Source: Bacteroidales bacterium | GTDB lineage: Bacteria; Bacteroidota; Bacteroidia; Bacteroidales; VadinHA17 | Assembly (NCBI GenBank): GCA_022615595.1 | Contig: JAKEGI010000098.1 | Location: 1 to 7,737, forward strand | Length of the DNA: 7,737 nucleotides | Direction: 5' to 3' | In this document: piece by piece, positions 1-7,737 of the stretch | Layout of the letters: each line of letters opens with the position of its first letter | Position numbering within the stretch: position 1 is the first letter of the stretch | Notes under the pieces: generated by a model | What the model was told of the DNA's origin: nothing | What the model saw: only the letters and a program-made list of their open reading frames with translations | The model's database searches: none | Translations under genes and position numbers: made by a program

Positions 1-2929
<2,929 letters not shown>

Positions 2930-2944
2930 GGATAAGGGTATTAG

Positions 2945-4021
2945 TCATTTTCCCGGGGTGAGTTCAACCCTGAGAGTGCTGCTGCTTCCTGTGATTATGT
3001 TGCTAACATTGTAGACAACAGGCTCTGCCAGGAACTTTATGTCAGCTTTAACGATTAAGGCTGAATGGGCTGGCAGTCTGATATCTGCAGGTGCGCCTGC
3101 CGGCCCTCCTGTCAGTTCCATCGGTAAGTCTGAATGGTTGACAAGCTCAAACCATATGAATTTGTCATCCTTCTTAAATGGAGCTGCGACACTCACTGCA
3201 GCTCTGAATAACGGTTCAGTATACTGTTCAAATCCGGCGAGGAAATCGCCATACCAGACAGCTGTACGGCCGGCAAACATTGCCTCACGGAGGGCTTCAT
3301 GACTGCGATCCTTAGCAAAGACAAGCGTGACAGGCCTCTGAGTATAATCAGGCATCTTATATGCTTCACTGATTATGCCGTGAACATCGCTGTTGCCCAT
3401 TACTGCAAGCTTGTGGTCGCGGCACATATCCATAACAAGTGGATAATGTTCATACTCATTGAAATATTCTATTCCATGAAGCCAGCCTTTTGCAATTAGC
3501 TCAAGATGAATAGGATACAGCTTTGGTATCCCATCTTTCTCCTGTGCCTTCCATCCCGGGTGATTATATTGCATGAAGGCTCCCTGTTTAACAGCGGCTT
3601 CGACAGCTGCCATGAAATCGGATGTGTCAATAGGATTGGCATCTTCGATGAAGAGGGCGTTAAGATGGCCGGGAGGCATGCTACGTGTGATCTCGGTGCC
3701 ATGGACAAGTATAATATTCAGGTCCTTTGCCCTGGCCTGGCTTATCTCCCAGGCTGCATTATGGTTGATGGGAATATAGGTTTTCTTGGGCTGGTACTCA
3801 ATATGATCGGTGATGGATACAGCATCAAGACCGTCTCTCCAGGCTTCTTCAAGTCTCAGCAGGGGCCAGACATTGCCATCGGAAAAAACTGTATGCATGT
3901 GAAAATCGCACTTCAGGGTTACATATCCCGGTATGTCGGGCATGTTGAGTTCATTACGCTGTGCGTTGATGGTCAGTGTACTCAGCAGAATAGCTGCAAG
4001 CAGAATCAGTTTTGTTTTCAT
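2945..4021 (-). CDS. Secreted PHP-domain phosphoesterase (Sb-PDE-like phosphodiesterase)
   Basis: This 358-residue protein is probably a metal-dependent phosphodiesterase or phosphatase acting in the periplasm or outside the cell. Residues 1-20 form a Sec signal peptide (Lys start, LILLAAILLSTL core, likely cut after TINA before QRN). The PHP metal-site motifs follow in order: DFHMHT with H41 and H43, SDG at 47-49, ITDHIE with D72 and H73, HGTE with E110, GHLNAL with H119, YNHPG with H154, E185, and NSDVHG with D212 and H214. A beta-rich tail (about 285-358) completes it. Secreted proteins of this architecture in Bacteroidota are usually named after Sb-PDE, a phosphodiesterase of Sphingobium that cleaves haloalkyl phosphodiesters; that substrate need not apply here. 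The ATG at 4021 is chosen because it immediately precedes the signal peptide; only an A/T-rich leader lies upstream, with no Shine-Dalgarno. It follows the POT-like gene on the same strand after 209 bp of repeat-bearing spacer, so joint transcription is uncertain. PHP fold and export are secure; the substrate is unknown. Confidence 0.88.
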   Translation of the reverse strand: MKTKLILLAAILLSTLTINAQRNELNMPDIPGYVTLKCDFHMHTVFSDGNVWPLLRLEEAWRDGLDAVSITDHIEYQPKKTYIPINHNAAWEISQARAKDLNIILVHGTEITRSMPPGHLNALFIEDANPIDTSDFMAAVEAAVKQGAFMQYNHPGWKAQEKDGIPKLYPIHLELIAKGWLHGIEYFNEYEHYPLVMDMCRDHKLAVMGNSDVHGIISEAYKMPDYTQRPVTLVFAKDRSHEALREAMFAGRTAVWYGDFLAGFEQYTEPLFRAAVSVAAPFKKDDKFIWFELVNHSDLPMELTGGPAGAPADIRLPAHSALIVKADIKFLAEPVVYNVSNIITGSSSTLRVELTPGK

Positions 4022-4073
4022 ATTTATTGTTATGTGGTTATGCAGTTTTGCGGTTATTCAATCATTATTTAAC

Positions 4074-4154
4074 CACTGATTTACACAGAGTTAAAGAAGA
4101 GTTTCACTGTTTTAATTGTAAAAACTACTGTGTAACTCTGTATCTTACTCAGTG
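4074..4154. repeat. Imperfect palindrome upstream of the PHP gene
   Basis: Nested inverted repeats share a centre near 4114-4117. The outer arms are CACTGA (4074-4079) and TCAGTG (4149-4154), the inner arms ACAGAGTTA (4085-4093) and TAACTCTGT (4133-4141), and a short central pair is GTTTT (4109-4113) and AAAAC (4121-4125). It resembles the dispersed ACAGAG/CTCTGT-type intergenic palindromes seen in many environmental bacterial genomes (recollection, not a search). It lies 53 bp upstream of the PHP start codon, so it could be a repeat-element copy, an mRNA structure or a regulatory site. Confidence 0.5.
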
Positions 4155-4171
4155 CAAGTTGTGTTAAAATC

Positions 4172-4234
4172 TCTCATATCTCATATCTCATCGCCCTACG
4201 CTCTACGCTCTACGCTCTACGCTCTACGCTCTAT
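4172..4234 (-). repeat. Nine-unit in-phase tandem heptamer array overlapping the transporter stop
   Basis: Sixty-three bases divide exactly into nine 7-mers. Read on the minus strand from 4234 they are ATAGAGC, four copies of GTAGAGC, GTAGGGC, GATGAGA, and two copies of TATGAGA. The transporter TAG stop (4233-4231) lies inside the first unit, so the array begins precisely at the gene end. The units split into a GTAGAGC group and a TATGAGA group that stay in register. The four identical units suggest recent expansion by slippage or unequal exchange. Because the array starts at the stop codon, copy-number change would alter the 3' UTR and spacer, not the protein. Confidence 0.9.
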
Positions 4235-5673
4235 TGGTGCCTGCTGTTCCCGTCTACCTCTCTGCCCCTGAGAATGAGCCTGTCATACAGGAAAAGCAGG
4301 ATACTTGCAGCCACTGCAATCCCTGAAAAGATGATCCAGACCTTTGACGGGTTATAGGTGCTCCACAGGTATGCTGTCAGTTGTTGCGAGTCCATTCCGA
4401 AGAGCTCCTGCGCCCTCGCATAATAATCTGTCTGTGTGAATGAGGCAGATATTTCCGGGATGTCAAACCCCCTCTCTGCCACTGCTTTTTTGAGCAGGAA
4501 GAGCTTGTCTGCCATCACCTCGTACGGCTTGCCTGACACCCATCCGGCAGCAATATGCCCGAACGCTATCGGCAGGAAGGCAGTCCCCATGTAGAGCGCC
4601 TTTCTGTCTGACGGAGCTATCCGTCCGATGTACTCCTGTGTCTTTGGTGATGACGCCATCTCACCGATCCCGAAGATAAGGACGCCAAGAGCTATCAGCC
4701 ACGGGTTTAGATTTGTGAACATCATGGCCAGTCCGAATGCCAGGATAAAAATCCCCGTCATTATCGAGTTCAGGGGTCTGACCCTGGCGGTGACCGATGA
4801 CACAATAAGCTGAAAAAGAATTATATAGAACGATGCCAGGCTTGAGATGGTAACGGTGGTGATGCTACCGGGCTCGAGGCCAAGAGTAACAGCCATTTTG
4901 TCGAGGTTGACCCATGCCTCCATGAAGACCGGGAATGAGTAGTAGAGCTGGTTATAGGCAGTCCAGAAGACACCGATGATCAGCAGGAAAAGCACATATT
5001 TCCAGTCTATCAGTGTAACGCCTATGTTCCTGAAGGCTATGCCGACATTCTGAAGCAATGATTTACCGTTGGCTTCTACCGCAGGCTCCCTATAAAAGAA
5101 AAAGACGAAAATATAGTTCATGGCCATCGCTGCTATGGAGACATAGAACACTGCATCCCAGCTGTTTTTATATATCATGCTTGAGACAAACGGACCGATG
5201 AAGCCTCCGATATTCACCACCATATAAAATATTCCGAAACCCACGGATGATGTCTCCCTGTCGGTCACCCTGGCGACGGTGCCTGATATTATCGGCTTAA
5301 ACATTGCCCCTGCCACAGCGAGCAGAATGAAAGCTGCGAAGATTGTTCCGAAGGTCCCGAACCTGCTGAGCATGAAGAAAGAGAGGATATAAGTTGTGAA
5401 TGAGAGTATCAGCATTTTTTTATATCCTACCCTGTCAGCAATGGCACCGGAAATAACAGGCAGGAAATAAAGGATCATTGACCCCGTGCCCATGATTGTT
5501 CCTTTCTCCACGTTCGAGAAGCCAAGAGCGCCATCCTCTTTCGCAGAGGTAAGGTAAAGGGCGAAGAAGCCGTTATAGAATCCGTACCATGCCCAGCGCT
5601 CGAAAAGTTCAATAATGTTCGAGATCCAGAAGACTCTGGGGAACTTTTTTATTACATGGACAAAGTGACTCAT
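4231..5673 (-). CDS. POT/PTR-like proton-coupled MFS transporter
   Basis: This 480-residue inner-membrane protein is probably a proton symporter of the POT (PTR2) branch of the major facilitator superfamily; peptides are the default substrate guess. POT signatures are present: E22LFERWAWYG in TM1 (the ExxER motif, with Trp where Phe/Tyr are usual), GAIADR at 76-81, K126-P127 in TM4 matching the conserved POT lysine, FYMVVNIGG starting at 149, and GIGEMASSP with E338 in TM10. I count about 12 TM segments. The cytoplasmic stretch between TM6 and TM7 (about 194-224) is too short for the extra helix pair of typical 14-TM bacterial POTs. About 60 residues (382-443) separate TM11 and TM12, predicted periplasmic. 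The ATG at 5673 is the natural start before the TM1 motif; no strong Shine-Dalgarno is seen. It lies 58 bp after the DUF3267 gene with no clear promoter between, so an operon is plausible. Family is confident; substrate is not. Confidence 0.85.
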   Translation of the reverse strand: MSHFVHVIKKFPRVFWISNIIELFERWAWYGFYNGFFALYLTSAKEDGALGFSNVEKGTIMGTGSMILYFLPVISGAIADRVGYKKMLILSFTTYILSFFMLSRFGTFGTIFAAFILLAVAGAMFKPIISGTVARVTDRETSSVGFGIFYMVVNIGGFIGPFVSSMIYKNSWDAVFYVSIAAMAMNYIFVFFFYREPAVEANGKSLLQNVGIAFRNIGVTLIDWKYVLFLLIIGVFWTAYNQLYYSFPVFMEAWVNLDKMAVTLGLEPGSITTVTISSLASFYIILFQLIVSSVTARVRPLNSIMTGIFILAFGLAMMFTNLNPWLIALGVLIFGIGEMASSPKTQEYIGRIAPSDRKALYMGTAFLPIAFGHIAAGWVSGKPYEVMADKLFLLKKAVAERGFDIPEISASFTQTDYYARAQELFGMDSQQLTAYLWSTYNPSKVWIIFSGIAVAASILLFLYDRLILRGREVDGNSRHQ

Positions 5674-5731
5674 ATGGTTAATATTTGCGGGCTTAAAGTA
5701 GTGAAATAATTGACAGAGCCATATTCAGGAT

Positions 5732-6376
5732 CTATTCTTTGTTTTCAGGTAGCCTCTCAGCGTAGAAGTATGCAACCCCTTCATCTGCATCATCCCAGGT
5801 GTATTTACGTCTCCCTCTGAAAGAAGCCATAAACGCAACAAGAACAGCGTCACCTGCACACATGGTAGTGTGAACGAAGAGGATCATTGCCAGTACCCAT
5901 TTCATCCATGGAGAGGTGAATATAATGGCTGTCGCAAGACCTGCAGTCATTACAGCAAAAGGGGTCAGGGCCACCAGTGAAAAAAGGGCGAAGCCCGTTA
6001 CATGGCGGTGAGCGGTGACATAAATAATCCCCTGTCTCAGGTCGGAGCCGAAACGTATGTCACGGGCGCCGGAGAGCCAGTAGGGGACCAGGTGAAGCAC
6101 TTCATGGAGCGGTATGAGGAGCAGGGGGAGCCCGATCAGGCCTGTCAGAAGGCCTTTTATGATGCCCGGATTCTCCTCCGGGACTGACTGCCCGGGCCAG
6201 TGCCATGCTGTCAGTAAGGCGGAGAGCCCCAGCATTAACCATACCATTGCCATAGGAAATGCAAATGACCAGAGCCGGCCAATAACAAAAGGTCCGATCT
6301 CGCTATACTCAAGCGTCAGCACTTTTTCAAAGCCTGACCCTGATTCCAGTTCCTCTATTGAAGGATTAACAGACAT
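5732..6376 (-). CDS. DUF3267 family membrane zincin-like metalloprotease
   Basis: This 214-residue integral membrane protein matches the DUF3267 (putative zincin peptidase) family by its layout. It has a soluble N-terminus (about 1-32), roughly four hydrophobic segments (about 33-57, 72-98, 127-153 and 157-183), and an HExxH zinc motif, H91-E-V-L-H95, at the end of the second. Near the end of the last segment, HTTMCAGDAV supplies H169 and D176 as candidate third metal ligands; a GD pair in this position is typical of the family as I recall it. A charged, aromatic C-terminal tail (RGRRKYTWDD onward) is probably cytoplasmic. By analogy with other membrane zincins it may cleave membrane proteins or peptides, but no substrate is established. 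The ATG at 6376 is the only plausible start; the next Met, at residue 42, is inside TM1. A TATCTTTG box ends 7 nt upstream. It is the first gene of the minus-strand block ahead of the POT-like gene. The family call is good; catalytic activity is inferred. Confidence 0.8.
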   Translation of the reverse strand: MSVNPSIEELESGSGFEKVLTLEYSEIGPFVIGRLWSFAFPMAMVWLMLGLSALLTAWHWPGQSVPEENPGIIKGLLTGLIGLPLLLIPLHEVLHLVPYWLSGARDIRFGSDLRQGIIYVTAHRHVTGFALFSLVALTPFAVMTAGLATAIIFTSPWMKWVLAMILFVHTTMCAGDAVLVAFMASFRGRRKYTWDDADEGVAYFYAERLPENKE

Positions 6377-6383
6377 AAACAGA

Positions 6384-6391
6384 CAAAGATA
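6384..6391 (-). promoter_or_regulatory. Candidate Bacteroidota -7 box for the DUF3267 gene
   Basis: TATCTTTG on the minus strand is an exact match to the TAnnTTTG element of the Bacteroidota primary sigma factor. It ends 7 nt before the ATG at 6376, which would put the transcription start only a few bases from the start codon. No convincing TTTG/TTG -33 element is seen at the usual distance, so a chance match is possible. Confidence 0.4.
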
Positions 6392-6466
6392 GGAGTATGA
6401 GATTTCCCTGTATGTGAATATAGCTCAGTTTTATCATGCTGCGCCGTTTTTGGCACGACAATTGGT

Positions 6467-6474
6467 TAAATTTG
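6467..6474 (+). promoter_or_regulatory. Candidate Bacteroidota -7 box for the DUF4294 gene
   Basis: TAAATTTG on the plus strand exactly matches TAnnTTTG and ends 9 nt before the ATG at 6484. A TTTG lies at 6449-6452, but the 14-nt spacing is shorter than the approximately 19-21 nt expected for a -33 element. If used, it would give a nearly leaderless transcript. It is the only exact match on this strand that I noticed in the 107-bp divergent region. Confidence 0.4.
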
Positions 6475-6483
6475 CATTGAATT

Positions 6484-7095
6484 ATGTTACGGCTGATAAT
6501 CATATTACTGTTCAATCTCCTTTTTATACCTCTTTTTTGCCAGGAGCAGCCCACTCCGGTGGCCGATACCGTCAGTGGTGCGTCATACCTGATAAAGACG
6601 GCAACATTCGACGGTCAGACCTATCCTTATATAGAGCTGAATGAGGTCACCGTATATGCCAGGATGCCTCGTAAAGTGAGATTTGATTATCGCAGGCACG
6701 CGCGCATGGTCTATAATATACGCAAGGTATATCCATATGCGCTTTTAGTCAGAGATGAACTGGGACGAGTGAACAGACTTCTCGAGACGATGCCTGCTGA
6801 AAAGGATCAGCGTAACTTCCTACAGCAGTATGAGAAGGATATTTTCAGGGAGTACGAGGATGATATGCGCAAGCTCACCTTCACACAGGGAAAGATACTC
6901 CTTAAGTTAATTGACCGGGAGACGCAGAATACCTCCTATGATCTTATCAGGCAATACCGGGGGAAATTCTCTGCCGCGTTCTGGCAGGGCATCGCCCGCA
7001 TCTTCGGGGCTAACCTCAAGGCAAACTACGATCCGACAGGGGAGGATTACCTCATTGAGCAGATAATAATTGAGATTGAGGCGGGACGATTATAA
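6484..7095 (+). CDS. Secreted DUF4294 family protein
   Basis: This 203-residue protein has no established function; the DUF4294 family is largely confined to Bacteroidota. Residues 1-19 are a signal peptide (MLRLIIILLFNLLFIPLFC), probably cut before QEQ, so it should be exported. C19 does not sit in a good lipobox, because the residue before it is Phe. A short beta-like region (about 34-60, with YPYIELNEVTVYAR) is followed by a charged, largely helical domain (about 62-175). That domain contains the recognisable RRHARMVYNIRKVYPYA stretch and several acidic/basic segments such as EKDIFREYEDDMRKLTF. The C-terminus ends in a hydrophobic-acidic strand, EQIIIEIEAGRL. The ATG at 6484 is chosen because it opens the signal peptide directly; there is no Shine-Dalgarno, and a TAAATTTG promoter-like box lies just upstream. 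It is divergent from the DUF3267 gene and converges on elbB across 15 bp, so it is probably monocistronic. The family is recognised from memory of its conserved core. Confidence 0.82.
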   Translation: MLRLIIILLFNLLFIPLFCQEQPTPVADTVSGASYLIKTATFDGQTYPYIELNEVTVYARMPRKVRFDYRRHARMVYNIRKVYPYALLVRDELGRVNRLLETMPAEKDQRNFLQQYEKDIFREYEDDMRKLTFTQGKILLKLIDRETQNTSYDLIRQYRGKFSAAFWQGIARIFGANLKANYDPTGEDYLIEQIIIEIEAGRL

Positions 7096-7110
7096 ATCTC
7101 CTTTATATGA

Positions 7111-7737
7111 TCACTTATCTTTTAGCAGCTCGCCGATAGCCTTTACAACAGCATCTGCGTCAGCAGCAATATCTGACAGGCTGGAGTTGAGCATATAACA
7201 TGGCGCGGTTACGATCCTGTTCTTCCTGTCGACTGTCACCTCACCGTGACGTCTGGTCTCATGATGAGCTCCCATAGATTTTATATCTGAGGCAGTGGAG
7301 GCATCATTCCCGATTGTAACGGTTACGTTACCCAGCACTTTTGCAATCAGCACAGGCGAGATGCAGAGTGCCCCTATCGGTTTCCCTGCCTTATGAGTAT
7401 CACGTATGGCACTCTCCGCAACGCGGTCTACCTGACAGTCTGTTCCGTCAAAGGCATAGGTGCATAGATTCTTTGCCACTCCGAAACCTCCCGGGAAGAT
7501 GAGCGCGTCATAGTCGGCAGCCCTGTATTCTGTGAGAGCCTTTATCTTACCCCTGGCTATACGGGCGGCCTCGGTAAGCACGTTTCTCGACTCGCCTGCC
7601 ACTTCCCCCGTGAGGTGGTTTATAACGTGATGCTGCATGACGTTGGGAGCAAAAAGCTGGTATGTGCCTCCGGTTCTGTCGATCGAATAGAGCGTCATCA
7701 CTGCCTCGTGTATCTCTGCACCGTCGAAAACACCGCA
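7111..7737 (-). CDS. elbB: ElbB-type glyoxalase, DJ-1/PfpI fold (N-terminus outside window)
   Basis: 208 residues are visible. The frame stays open to the right edge, reading CGVFDGAEIHEAV, which matches residues near 11-23 of E. coli ElbB (217 aa), so only about 10 residues are missing. The GTG at 7701 and the ATG next to it are internal, not starts. Family landmarks are FAPN, VINHLTGE, RNVLTEAARIARG, ALIFPGGFGVAKNL, the nucleophile-elbow Cys in ALCISP (codon 7363-7365), and NRIVTAPCYML. ElbB is a cytosolic member of the DJ-1/PfpI superfamily. The E. coli protein has weak glyoxalase activity, and its old link to isoprenoid synthesis is not well supported; the in vivo role is unclear. The gene converges on the DUF4294 gene with 15 bp between stop codons and no convincing terminator. 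The ortholog call is strong from near-continuous similarity; the function is known only at family level. Confidence 0.93.
   Translation of the reverse strand, partial: CGVFDGAEIHEAVMTLYSIDRTGGTYQLFAPNVMQHHVINHLTGEVAGESRNVLTEAARIARGKIKALTEYRAADYDALIFPGGFGVAKNLCTYAFDGTDCQVDRVAESAIRDTHKAGKPIGALCISPVLIAKVLGNVTVTIGNDASTASDIKSMGAHHETRRHGEVTVDRKNRIVTAPCYMLNSSLSDIAADADAVVKAIGELLKDK

Noticed and set aside
3506..4072. 188-codon open frame on the plus strand opposite the PHP gene
   Set aside because: It is antisense to a well-supported exported enzyme with all its motifs; the translation is Cys-rich with no recognisable domain and looks like a shadow frame.
4172..4234. CRISPR array or regulatory iterons
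   Set aside because: The units are 7 bp and directly abutting, with no spacers, no cas gene and no replication gene nearby; a simple tandem heptamer array is the better description.
6441..6456. GC-rich hairpin in the divergent region (GCGCC ... GGCAC around a T-rich loop)
   Set aside because: There is one mismatch in a five-base stem, and the T run lies in the loop rather than after the stem, so there is no good case for a terminator or operator.
6484..6543. Lipoprotein signal for the DUF4294 protein at C19
   Set aside because: The residues before the Cys are PLF; Phe at -1 does not fit a lipobox, so a type I signal peptide is preferred.
7091..7107. TATAAA / TTTATA inverted repeat between DUF4294 and elbB
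   Set aside because: A 6-bp stem of only A-T pairs is too weak to support as a terminator.
7696..7701. GTG/ATG as the elbB start
   Set aside because: The frame continues to the window edge with CGVFDGAEIHEA, conserved in ElbB, so both codons are internal.

Overview
The window looks like a chromosomal segment of a member of the Bacteroidota, probably an anaerobic or marine Bacteroidales-type organism. The evidence is a DUF4294 gene (a family found essentially only in Bacteroidota), a secreted PHP phosphodiesterase of a type common in that phylum, two TAnnTTTG promoter -7 boxes, the lack of strong Shine-Dalgarno sites, and moderate GC content. The family assignment below phylum is a guess. No RNA gene, transposase, integrase, phage gene or CRISPR array was found.

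Layout, left to right: (1) 1-2923, plus strand: a LacZ-type GH2 beta-galactosidase whose first ~80-90 codons lie off the left edge. (2) It converges, with a 21-bp gap, on a minus-strand block of three genes transcribed right to left: a membrane zincin-like protein of the DUF3267 family (6376-5732), a POT/PTR-like 12-TM transporter (5673-4231), and a secreted PHP-domain phosphoesterase of the Sb-PDE-like type (4021-2945). The first two are 58 bp apart and could be co-transcribed. The last two are separated by 209 bp holding a tandem heptamer array and an imperfect palindrome. (3) A 107-bp divergent intergenic region (6377-6483) has a Bacteroidota-type -7 box on each strand, both unusually close to the start codons. 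(4) 6484-7095, plus strand: a secreted DUF4294 protein. (5) It converges, with a 15-bp gap, on elbB (minus strand, 7737-7111), a DJ-1/PfpI-fold glyoxalase-like protein missing about 10 N-terminal residues at the right edge.

Functional reading: LacZ hydrolyses beta-galactosides. The secreted PHP enzyme probably cleaves phosphodiesters outside the cytoplasm. The POT-like protein probably imports a small solute with protons, with peptides the default guess. DUF3267, DUF4294 and ElbB have no firmly established roles in this phylum. The content is mostly ordinary housekeeping or scavenging, and I see no clear undescribed multi-gene system. The most unusual items are the 63-bp, nine-unit heptamer array that overlaps the transporter stop codon, the paired start-proximal promoter boxes, and a POT-like transporter without room for the extra helix pair usual in bacterial POTs but with a large loop before its last helix.
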